The translations under genes and the position numbers were made by a program. The notes under the pieces are model-generated. The model did not search any database and had not been told where the DNA came from. It saw only the letters and a program-made list of their open reading frames with translations. Below are positions 1 through 6,158 of a stretch of 21,285 bases of DNA, one piece after another. The stretch is from Rhizobium sp. Q54 (GTDB lineage Bacteria > Pseudomonadota > Alphaproteobacteria > SMXS01): assembly GCA_945872035.1 (NCBI GenBank), contig CAMBYA010000004.1:1-21285 (forward strand). The letters run 5' to 3'. The stretch's first letter is position 1. Every line of letters begins with the position of its first letter.

Positions 1-416
1 TAGGGAATGAACTTGATGTAGGTGCCGAGCCGCAGGAAGCCGACTGCCGCCAGCATGATGCCGGACAGCATGGTGGCCAGCAGCAGGCCGTCCATGCCAT
101 GCGCCTGCACGGTCGCGGCGACCAGCACGATGAAGGCGCCGGCCGGGCCGCCGATCTGGAACCGGCTGCCGCCCAGCGCCGAGACCAGGAAGCCGCCGAT
201 GATCGCGGTGTACAGCCCCTGCGCCGGCGATGCGCCCGAGGCGATGGCGATGGCCATGGACAGGGGCAGCGCGACGATCGCCACCGTCAGCCCGGCGACG
301 GCGTCGGCGCGCAGGTTGCGCAGCGTGTATCCGCCACGCAGCACCGTCACCAGCTTGGGCGTGAACAGTTCGGCGAAGGTTGGCTCGGCGCTGTTGGGCG
401 CGGTGTGCAGGGTCAT
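1..416 (-). CDS. SulP-family anion permease, N-terminal part (cut by left edge)
   Basis: The first 138 codons of a membrane transporter are present; the rest lies outside the window. The translation opens with a short polar leader and then enters hydrophobic helices typical of the SulP/SLC26 family. The early signature ADAVAGLTVAIVALPLSMA (about residues 41-59) and the later FQIGGPAGAFIVLVAA segment (about 88-103) are the landmarks I used. SulP proteins move sulfate, bicarbonate or other inorganic anions across the inner membrane and usually end in a cytoplasmic STAS domain, which cannot be seen here; the substrate is therefore open. The ATG at 414-416 has an AAGG about 10 bases upstream. The gene lies 77 bp downstream of a small XRE regulator gene on the same strand and probably shares its transcript. 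Confidence 0.88.
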   Translation of the reverse strand, partial: MTLHTAPNSAEPTFAELFTPKLVTVLRGGYTLRNLRADAVAGLTVAIVALPLSMAIAIASGASPAQGLYTAIIGGFLVSALGGSRFQIGGPAGAFIVLVAATVQAHGMDGLLLATMLSGIMLAAVGFLRLGTYIKFIP

Positions 417-493
417 GGTGTCCGGCGGCCTTGGGTAAGGCGGCGGGATCGTCGGCCTGGTGCTCGGCGGTCGCCGTCGCGAAAGCGATTCGG

Positions 494-763
494 TCAGGAT
501 CTCTGTGCAGGCTCCCTGAGCCGGACACCCCGTCCGCCACCCGTGCTCCGGGCACCCTCGCCGATCAGTTCGACGCCGGCGAGGTTGAGGGCGTCCACCA
601 CCTTCATCAGGCTGTCGACGACCCCCTTGACGTTGCCCTGGCTTGCTTCCATGCGCTGGATGGTCGGCAGCGAGACGCCGGCCATGCCGGCAAGCGTCTT
701 CTGATCGATACCGAGGAGCGCGCGGGCAGCCCGCATCTGGGAGGCGGTGATCACGATAGGCAT
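494..763 (-). CDS. Small XRE-family HTH regulator upstream of SulP gene
   Basis: An 89-residue protein made almost entirely of one Cro/C1-type helix-turn-helix domain (about residues 7-62). The helices read SQMRAARALLGIDQKTLAGMAG and then a recognition helix around SLPTIQRME. A short Gly/Arg-rich tail follows (GVELIGEG and onward). No ligand-binding or enzymatic domain is present, so it is probably a simple DNA-binding autoregulator. It sits directly upstream of the SulP permease gene on the same strand, suggesting that it controls that transporter. The region ahead of its ATG is unusually A+T-rich and carries two inverted repeats that could be its operators. Family assignment is firm; the target gene is inferred from context only. 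Confidence 0.85.
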   Translation of the reverse strand: MPIVITASQMRAARALLGIDQKTLAGMAGVSLPTIQRMEASQGNVKGVVDSLMKVVDALNLAGVELIGEGARSTGGGRGVRLREPAQRS

Positions 764-771
764 CCGTTCAG

Positions 772-820
772 GAAATCACTAATCCTGTTTAAGATATCTA
801 TAGTGATGTTTCAAGCATCA
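772..820 (-). promoter_or_regulatory. Inverted repeats upstream of the SulP-linked XRE gene (candidate operators)
   Basis: Two inverted repeats lie in an A+T-rich patch just ahead of the XRE start. One is TGATGTTTCAAGCATCA (804-820), whose 8-base arms match at 7 positions around one central base. The other pairs GAAATCACTA (772-781) with TAGTGATGTTTC (801-812), allowing a small bulge. A possible minus-strand promoter, TTGAAA then 17 bases then TAAACA, overlaps them but its -10 is weak. Binding by the adjacent XRE protein is inference. Confidence 0.45.
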
Positions 821-831
821 ATCTGGATGTA

Positions 832-855
832 CAGACCGTGAGTCTTACGGGTCTG
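832..855 (-). terminator. Stem-loop between P450 gene and XRE gene
   Basis: CAGACC (832-837) and GGTCTG (850-855) form a 6-bp stem that can extend by CCGT/ACGG pairing with a bulge. It lies 13 bases beyond the P450 stop codon. There is no T-tract, so it is at best a weak intrinsic terminator or an RNA 3'-end stabiliser for the P450 transcript. Confidence 0.3.
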
Positions 856-868
856 CCATGCGCCCTCC

Positions 869-2125
869 TCACGCGGCGTCGAACTCCAGCGGCAGGTGCC
901 AGGGCTCGATCCGGATGGCGATGGGCACGGGGTTGGAGCCGGGCTTGAAGCGCGGGTTTTTGATCACTTCCATCAGCATCTTCGTGCCGATCACCGATTC
1001 GGCCCTGGCGAGCTGGTAGCCGACGCAGAAATGGGCGCCGAGGCCGAAGCCGAGATGGCCGGCGACGCCCGCCTGGTGGTAGCCGGAGCGCAGTTCCTTG
1101 CCGAAGTAGAAGTCGTCGCGGAAGATGTCGAACCTGTCCGGGTTCGAGAACACCCGGTCGTCCCGGTTGGCGCCGTACAGCGACACATGGACATAGTCGC
1201 CCGCCTTGATGGTCTCGCCGTGGAGCACGACGTCGTTGATCGCCCGGCGGGTCTGGGCGCCGGACGGGCCATGCACCCGCATCATCTCGGCGAAGGCGCG
1301 CTCGAGCAGCTCCGGGTCCTTCTGTACGGCCGCCCACTGCTCGGGATTGGCGAGCAGCTGGTACCAGAGATTGGCGATGGCCTTGTCGGTGGTCTCGGCG
1401 CCGGCCACCAGGATCAGGCTGGCGAACGACTTGATCTCCTGCTTGGTCATGCGCGCACCGTCGACCTCGGCGTTGGCGAGCCGCGACAGCAGGTCGTCGC
1501 CGGGATTCTTCGTCCGCTCGTCGATCAGCGGGTCCAGATAGGCGTGGTATTCGGCATTGGCCTTCTGGCCCTCGATGCGCAGCGCCGGGCCGCCATTGAT
1601 GCCGTTCATCATCGCCGGGTACCAGTCGTGGAACATCTCGTGCGCTTCCTGCGGCAGGTCGAGCACGTCGAGGATGACGTTGAGCGGCAGCCGGGTGGCG
1701 AAGTCGTCGACGATGTCGATCTCGCCCTTCGCCGCGGCCTCGCCGGCGATGCGCCTCGCATGCTTCTCGGTGAACTTGTGGATCAGCGCCATGGCGTTGC
1801 GCTGGATGGTCGGCAGCAGCGCCGTCAGCCGCATGCCGACGAACTGGGGCGCGACGATGTTGCGCAGCTTGATGTGGTCCTGGCCGTCATATTCCATCAG
1901 CGTCGGCCCGAACACCTGGCCGATATGCTCGCCGTTCGGCGAGGCCGAGAAGTTCGCGGTGTCGCGGAAGATGTTCACCACGTCATCGTAGCGCGTCACC
2001 AGCCAGGCGCCGTTCGGCAGCCGGTAGGCCGGATAGTGGTCGCGCAGGATCTTCAACGTCGGATACGGATTGGCGGCGTATTCGGCGCTGCCGAAGACGG
2101 TTGGATCGACAACAGGTTTGTTCAT
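869..2125 (-). CDS. Cytochrome P450
   Basis: A 418-residue soluble bacterial P450, a heme monooxygenase that inserts one oxygen atom from O2 into an organic substrate using electrons from a separate redox partner. All diagnostic motifs are present: the I-helix AGAETT at 241-246 (oxygen activation), the K-helix ExxR as E280-M-M-R283, the NPDRFD meander at 328-333, and the heme loop FGLGAHFCVG at 360-369 with C367 as the proximal ligand. There is no N-terminal membrane anchor, and the length is normal for this class. The ATG has a strong GGGGAGGA ribosome site just upstream. No ferredoxin or ferredoxin reductase gene is in the window, so electrons must come from elsewhere. The gene follows an ATP-grasp gene with a 60-bp gap. 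Its G+C matches the core genes. CYP family and substrate cannot be read from sequence by eye. Confidence 0.96.
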   Translation of the reverse strand: MNKPVVDPTVFGSAEYAANPYPTLKILRDHYPAYRLPNGAWLVTRYDDVVNIFRDTANFSASPNGEHIGQVFGPTLMEYDGQDHIKLRNIVAPQFVGMRLTALLPTIQRNAMALIHKFTEKHARRIAGEAAAKGEIDIVDDFATRLPLNVILDVLDLPQEAHEMFHDWYPAMMNGINGGPALRIEGQKANAEYHAYLDPLIDERTKNPGDDLLSRLANAEVDGARMTKQEIKSFASLILVAGAETTDKAIANLWYQLLANPEQWAAVQKDPELLERAFAEMMRVHGPSGAQTRRAINDVVLHGETIKAGDYVHVSLYGANRDDRVFSNPDRFDIFRDDFYFGKELRSGYHQAGVAGHLGFGLGAHFCVGYQLARAESVIGTKMLMEVIKNPRFKPGSNPVPIAIRIEPWHLPLEFDAA

Positions 2126-2185
2126 GTGCGTGTCCTCCCCAGGAGAGCGAGCGACCCATAATGAAGGTCAACTAGGCAATCGTGA

Positions 2186-3418
2186 TCAGCGAATCAGGAG
2201 CGCGACCCGGAGCATGAGACCCTGCAGGATATGCCGATAGACTTGCCGCACCCGCCAATAGGCGCGCTCGCCCAGGACACGCCGGATCAGTCTGCCTGCC
2301 GTATGACCGATCTGCCGACCAGCGGCGGAGATCGTCAGGATGGCGAGCAGGGTGACGCTCTCGTTCCAGGGCACGAAGGCCCAAACATCGTGGCGGTTGA
2401 GCAACATCTGGTATAGCGACGCCCGGTTGAAGTGGGGGACAGTGATGCCGGGCGATCGCGCAGCATCGGCAAAAACCTGGTAGTCCTGCGTTCGGCCGGA
2501 CCGAAAATAGTCGCGCACGCGGTCCACCGGGTCGTCGCCAAGAATTCGCGTGACGCCGACCCACCCGTTGGGACGCATATCGGCCTCGATATAGTAATGC
2601 TCCCCGCTGACCGTCTCAATCAGGGTGACATTGGCGAATCCGTTGGCGTCGAGTGCCCGGCCCAACGCAGTAAGCTCCTCGACAAGACGCGCATCCACTC
2701 CGGCCGATGGGTAATACCTCCGCAACGAGCTCGGTCCGTAAGGTCCATGAATGCAGGCCAGGATCTCTGACCGGGCGAAGAAGACGATGCGCGCATTCCG
2801 ATAATACACCTCGACAGCGACCAAGCGGCCTTCAACCTTCTCCTGCACCAGCGCGGGGCAACGGAACGTGCTGAAATCCGCCTCGTCGGCTCGCGCGGGC
2901 GTCTCGACGAGTCGAAGGCCAAAGCCGCCCGCCGATGCATCCGGTTTGACAAAAACGGGACAGTCAAAGTCTCGAAGCGCATTGACGATACCCGCCGGAT
3001 CGTGGGCCACGCGGTACGCGGGCGTCCTGATCCCGGCGTCCTGAAGTCGACGGGACAACGCGATCTTGGAAAAGAGGTGCCCGGCGTTCTTCAGCCCATT
3101 GACCGGCAGGACCTGCAGCTTCTCGTCATCATCCCACGCGCTGTCCCGGACATCGCGTAACAGGGTATCGTCGCACAGGACGATTGACCCGTAGGCGTCA
3201 CCGAGCGTTCGTCGCAAAATTTGCAGTGTATCCGACGGGCCGCGCGAATAGGTGAAGCGCCGGATCCGGCGCGAAAGCCGCAGAACCGCAGCGCCGGATA
3301 TCACATCGACAGGGAACCCCGCGGCATGGAAAAGGCCCAGCACCGCCATGACGTTGTCGAGGCGGTCGCCAACGAGGAGGATCGCGGTCTCGGCGGGTGG
3401 AATGAGCTTTACGGTCAA
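2186..3418 (-). CDS. ATP-grasp domain protein of unknown substrate
   Basis: A 410-residue protein with an N-terminal Rossmann-like preATP-grasp half (about 10-110) and an ATP-grasp fold (about 112-290). Visible nucleotide-site features are K118 in FSKIALSRRL, K158 in FVKPDASAGGFG (glycine loop 164-167), the VQEKVEG segment at 191-197, and the C-terminal metal/ATP motif IEADMRPNGW (E278, D280, R282, N284). ATP-grasp enzymes usually ligate a carboxylate to an amine or thiol through an acyl phosphate. The last 120 residues are not typical ATP-grasp and end in a basic, amphipathic stretch (about 374-410). The start is a TTG; an in-frame TGA four codons upstream of it rules out a longer form. Two sampled lines count 55% and 57% G+C, against 70% in two sampled neighbouring genes, suggesting recent acquisition. 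I do not recognise a specific family or product. Confidence 0.8.
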   Translation of the reverse strand: MTVKLIPPAETAILLVGDRLDNVMAVLGLFHAAGFPVDVISGAAVLRLSRRIRRFTYSRGPSDTLQILRRTLGDAYGSIVLCDDTLLRDVRDSAWDDDEKLQVLPVNGLKNAGHLFSKIALSRRLQDAGIRTPAYRVAHDPAGIVNALRDFDCPVFVKPDASAGGFGLRLVETPARADEADFSTFRCPALVQEKVEGRLVAVEVYYRNARIVFFARSEILACIHGPYGPSSLRRYYPSAGVDARLVEELTALGRALDANGFANVTLIETVSGEHYYIEADMRPNGWVGVTRILGDDPVDRVRDYFRSGRTQDYQVFADAARSPGITVPHFNRASLYQMLLNRHDVWAFVPWNESVTLLAILTISAAGRQIGHTAGRLIRRVLGERAYWRVRQVYRHILQGLMLRVALLIR

Positions 3419-3463
3419 CGCTCGCTCGGGTCAGGCTGGCCCGCGGACTTCCCGGCCGACCGC

Positions 3464-4183
3464 TCAGAGCGTGGCGCCGGGCTCCTGCGTTACCCGATGA
3501 TAGCGCAGGTAGAGGGGTTTGTCACCCTTGGCCAGCGCCTTGGCCTCGTAGCGGGTCTGCGGCCAGTCCTCCGTCCGGCCCTGCCAGTCGGCGGCGCGCT
3601 CGGCGCTCCACTCGAAGTCCTCGCGGGCGTTCATGTGGCGCACGATCCAGTCGCCATAGTCCGCATGGTCGGTGGCGGCGCGGAACTCGGCGCCGTCGGC
3701 CAGCGCGCGCGCCAGGATGTCCAGGCGGTCATGGCTGACGAAGCGGCGTCGGTGGTGGCGCACCTTGGGCCACGGATCGGGGAACAGCAGGAAGGCGCGG
3801 CCGACGCTGGCCGGGCGGAGCGCGGCGAGCAGCAGGGCGGCGTCGTCCATCCAGATGCGGACGTTGTCGAGCTTGTGCTCGGCGATCTCGGCGAGCAGGC
3901 CGGCGACGCCGTTCTCGTAGGGCTCGCAGCCGATGAATCCGATGTCCGGATTGTTGCGCGCCTGCCAGGCCAGGTGCTCGCCCTTGCCGAAGCCGACCTC
4001 GAACCAGACCTCGCGCACCGACGGCCCGAACCAGATGCGCGGGTCGAGATTGGCGTCGCCCTCCTCGAGCGGCACCGAGACGGCCGGCAGCAGCCGGTCC
4101 ATCAGCTCCTGCCGCGACTGGTTGAGCGCCTTGCCGCGCCGCCGGCCGTAGACCCGGCGGACGACGGGCGTTTCGGACATCAT
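3464..4183 (-). CDS. trmB: tRNA (guanine-N7-)-methyltransferase TrmB
   Basis: A 239-residue SAM-dependent methyltransferase that forms m7G46 in the tRNA variable loop. The SAM-binding motif FEVGFGKGEH is at 61-70, the family signature FPDPWPK at 134-140 is followed by the basic HHRRRF run, and the C-terminal T-x-Y-E signature is T210-R-Y-E213. The length is usual for the family. The open frame runs upstream into metK, but the start MMSETPVVRR (ATG at 4181-4183, or the next ATG at 4178-4180) begins 11 bases after the metK stop and matches the family start. Translation is probably coupled to metK, which makes its SAM cofactor. In many alphaproteobacteria rimP-nusA follow trmB; here an ATP-grasp gene follows instead. 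Confidence 0.96.
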   Translation of the reverse strand: MMSETPVVRRVYGRRRGKALNQSRQELMDRLLPAVSVPLEEGDANLDPRIWFGPSVREVWFEVGFGKGEHLAWQARNNPDIGFIGCEPYENGVAGLLAEIAEHKLDNVRIWMDDAALLLAALRPASVGRAFLLFPDPWPKVRHHRRRFVSHDRLDILARALADGAEFRAATDHADYGDWIVRHMNAREDFEWSAERAADWQGRTEDWPQTRYEAKALAKGDKPLYLRYHRVTQEPGATL

Positions 4184-4194
4184 GACCGGATCGA

Positions 4195-5364
4195 TCAGGC
4201 GACCGCCGAGCGGAGGGCGTCGGCCAGGTCGGTGCGCTCCCAGCTGAAGCCGCCATCGGCCTCGGGCTCGCGGCCGAAATGGCCGTAGGCGGCGGTGCGC
4301 GCGTAGATCGGCTTGTTGAGGCCCAGATGGGTGCGGATGCCGCGAGGGCTGAGGTCCATAACCTCGCCGAGAACGTCGCCCAGCCTGCTCTCGTCCACCT
4401 TGCCCGTGCCATGCAGATCCACATAGATCGACAGCGGCTTCGACACGCCGATGGCGTAGGACAGCTGGATGGTGCAACGGTCGCCCAGGCCGGCGGCCAC
4501 CACGTTCTTGGCCAGGTAGCGCGCCGCGTAGGCGGCCGAGCGGTCGACCTTGGTCGGGTCCTTGCCCGAGAACGCGCCGCCGCCATGCGGAGCCGCGCCG
4601 CCATAGGTGTCGACGATGATCTTGCGGCCGGTGAGGCCGGCGTCGCCGTCCGGGCCGCCGATGACGAAGCGGCCGGTCGGGTTGATGTAGAAATCGGTCT
4701 CGTTGGTCAGCCAGCCCTTGGGCAGTGCATTCGAGATGAACGGCCGGACGATGCCTTCCACGTCGGACGACGACAAATCCTCGTCATGCTGGGTTGAGAC
4801 GACGATGGAGGTGGCGCGCACCGGCTTGCCGTTCTCGTAGAGCAGGCTGATCTGGCTCTTGGCATCGGGACCAAGGCCTTTCACCGAGCCGGAGTGGCGC
4901 GCCTGCGCCATGTCGCGCAGGATCTTGTGGGCATAGTAGATCGGCGCCGGCATCAGCGCGTCGGTCTCGCGGCAGGCGTAACCGAACATGATGCCCTGGT
5001 CGCCCGCGCCCTCGTCCTTGTTCTCGCCGGAATCGACGCCCATGGCGATGTCGGCCGACTGGCTGTGGAGGAGCACCATCACGTCGCAGGTCTTCCAGTG
5101 GAAGCCGTTCTGCTCGTAGCCGATCTTGCGCACCGTGTCGCGGGCCACCTGCTCGAGCACGTCCTTGGTGATCGACGCCGGGCCGCGCACCTCGCCGGCG
5201 AGCACGATCTGCTGGGTGGTGACCAGCGTCTCGCACGCCACGCGTGCATACGGGTCGGCCGCCAGGAACGTGTCCAGGACGGCGTCGGAGATCATGTCGC
5301 AGACTTTGTCGGGATGGCCTTCGGAAACGGATTCGCTGGCGAACAGGTATGAGTTCTTGGCCAC
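4195..5364 (-). CDS. metK: S-adenosylmethionine synthase
   Basis: A 389-residue cytosolic enzyme that makes S-adenosylmethionine from ATP and methionine, with release of phosphate and pyrophosphate. The ATP-site segment GHPDK is at 16-20, the conserved GAGDQG at 119-124, and the glycine-rich phosphate-binding loop GGGAFSGKD at 261-269. The length is standard. The start is GTG at 5362-5364 with GAGGGG about 6 bases upstream; the protein then reads [20 protein letters not shown]. It is co-directional with trmB (11-bp gap), a user of SAM, and lies downstream of an XRE regulator across a 233-bp spacer with its own promoter and palindromic operator. No defect is visible. Confidence 0.98.
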   Translation of the reverse strand: MAKNSYLFASESVSEGHPDKVCDMISDAVLDTFLAADPYARVACETLVTTQQIVLAGEVRGPASITKDVLEQVARDTVRKIGYEQNGFHWKTCDVMVLLHSQSADIAMGVDSGENKDEGAGDQGIMFGYACRETDALMPAPIYYAHKILRDMAQARHSGSVKGLGPDAKSQISLLYENGKPVRATSIVVSTQHDEDLSSSDVEGIVRPFISNALPKGWLTNETDFYINPTGRFVIGGPDGDAGLTGRKIIVDTYGGAAPHGGGAFSGKDPTKVDRSAAYAARYLAKNVVAAGLGDRCTIQLSYAIGVSKPLSIYVDLHGTGKVDESRLGDVLGEVMDLSPRGIRTHLGLNKPIYARTAAYGHFGREPEADGGFSWERTDLADALRSAVA

Positions 5365-5435
5365 GAGACCCCTCGAAAATGGAGTTCAGGAAAGGCGCGC
5401 GGAGGCCCTGCCACCGCGATTGCCGGCACGTCCGC

Positions 5436-5465
5436 TGTATAGCAGCGGCGGCGCGGCGGGAACAA
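5436..5465 (-). promoter_or_regulatory. metK promoter (candidate)
   Basis: On the minus strand, TTGTTC (5460-5465) and TATACA (5436-5441) are separated by 18 bases. The spacer is very G+C-rich, as is common for alphaproteobacterial sigma-70 promoters, where the TTG of the -35 is the most conserved part. A start near 5430 would leave a leader of about 65 bases before the metK GTG. The -35 abuts the palindrome at 5468-5483. Confidence 0.5.
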
Positions 5466-5495
5466 GCATAAAGATGTCTTTATATCCTTATGTTC
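5460..5495 (-). promoter_or_regulatory. Palindromic operator-like site upstream of metK (SahR-type candidate)
   Basis: ATAAAGATGTCTTTAT (5468-5483) is a 16-base palindrome with only the central pair mismatched. It is framed by a second, wider repeat, GAACA (5460-5464) and TGTTC (5491-5495). It is a striking A+T-rich island in a G+C-rich spacer and overlaps or abuts the candidate -35. Palindromes of the ATAAAGAT type are, to my recollection, the sites of SahR, an ArsR-family regulator sensing S-adenosylhomocysteine that controls methionine-cycle genes including metK. The regulator itself is not in this window. Confidence 0.55.
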
Positions 5496-5538
5496 GATCC
5501 CGTGCGCTGGCTGCCTCGGTGCACGCAACGGCAGAACG

Positions 5539-5565
5539 CGCCCGCCACTATGAGTGAAGCGGGCG
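5539..5565 (-). terminator. Stem-loop after the XRE gene, before metK
   Basis: CGCCCGC (5539-5545) pairs with GCGGGCG (5559-5565), and inside it CACT (5546-5549) pairs with AGTG (5553-5556), leaving a 3-base loop and a 2-base bulge: an 11-bp stem in all. A second small stem, GCCAC/GTGGC, lies at 5579-5595, right after the XRE stop. There is no T-tract, so termination may be partial or Rho-assisted. It separates the XRE transcript from the metK promoter. Confidence 0.45.
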
Positions 5566-5597
5566 TCGCCCCAATTTGCCACGGAGATAGTGGCCCG

Positions 5598-5990
5598 TCA
5601 GCCGGCCTTGGCGAGCACCCTGGCCAGTTCGAGCAGGCGGTGGCGGACCGACGAACTGTCGATCTGCCGGTAGGCGCGGACCAGATCCATGGTCTCGCGG
5701 TCGACGGGATCGTCGCTGCGCGCCGGAAGCGGCAGGGCGCTGACTGCCGCGGCACCGCCGCTTTCGGGCATGGCCTCGAAGAAGAATTGCGGCGGCACAT
5801 CAACGATGCGGCAGATGTCGAACAGCCGGCTGGCGCCGATGCGGTTGGCGCCGCGTTCATATTTCTGAATCTGCTGGAACGTTATGCCGAGAGCGGCGCC
5901 CAGTTGCTCCTGGGTCATGCCGACAAAGGTGCGCCGTTGACGCAGACGTTTGCCGACATGAATGTCGACAGGATTCGGATCCGATAGCAC
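5598..5990 (-). CDS. XRE-family HTH regulator between lnt and metK
   Basis: A 130-residue regulator with a Cro/C1-type HTH at about residues 12-66 (VGKRLRQRRTFVGMTQEQLG, then the recognition helix ITFQQIQKYERG). A linker and a helical C-terminal segment (about 90-130) follow; the latter may mediate dimerisation. It starts with GTG at 5988-5990, preceded by a clear GAGGAGG. Regulators of this type sit between lnt and metK in many alphaproteobacteria, so the position is ancestral rather than acquired. Its target is not established by the sequence; the palindrome at 6066-6081 in its own leader suggests autoregulation, and the metK control region downstream is another possibility. Confidence 0.9.
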   Translation of the reverse strand: MLSDPNPVDIHVGKRLRQRRTFVGMTQEQLGAALGITFQQIQKYERGANRIGASRLFDICRIVDVPPQFFFEAMPESGGAAAVSALPLPARSDDPVDRETMDLVRAYRQIDSSSVRHRLLELARVLAKAG

Positions 5991-6065
5991 GCGCTGGCCT
6001 CCTCAAGTTCCCCAGCCCGGGAACGCGCGTGAACCGGACTGGAGGATCAGCTTCCATAGCCCCAA

Positions 6066-6081
6066 TGGTGCGGACGCACCA
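6066..6081. promoter_or_regulatory. Perfect-arm palindrome in the leader of the metK-linked XRE gene
   Basis: TGGTGCG and CGCACCA flank a central GA: 7-base perfect arms. It lies between the candidate XRE promoter and its start codon. With only two bases at the centre it is better explained as a dimer binding site than as an RNA hairpin. Autoregulation by the XRE protein is inference. Confidence 0.35.
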
Positions 6082-6122
6082 AACCCAACAGATATCGCCG
6101 GCCCTCGAACCTGTTAAAATTA

Positions 6123-6151
6123 GCAATATGCAGGGATGTATGGCGGGTCAA
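6123..6151 (-). promoter_or_regulatory. Candidate promoter for the metK-linked XRE gene
   Basis: On the minus strand TTGACC (6146-6151) is followed after 17 bases by TATTGC (6123-6128). The -35 matches 5 of 6 consensus bases and the -10 only 3. It begins 8 bases past the lnt stop, so the XRE gene can be expressed separately from the miaB-lnt run. Confidence 0.4.
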
Positions 6152-6158
6152 GCGCCTT

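Noticed and set aside
896..2161. 421-codon plus-strand open frame opposite the P450 gene
   Set aside because: It is the antisense of a clear P450; the translation is rich in Arg, Gly, Val and Asp with no domain. High G+C removes stop codons in this frame.
3464..4477. A 337-codon reading of trmB starting inside metK
   Set aside because: The extra N-terminal residues are metK DNA in another frame, and the TrmB family start matches the ATG at 4183 right after the metK stop.
5365..5597. SAM-II, SAM-V or SAM/SAH riboswitch ahead of metK
   Set aside because: I looked for the conserved loop and pseudoknot sequences on the minus strand in the short leader and did not find them; the palindromic operator explains the region better.
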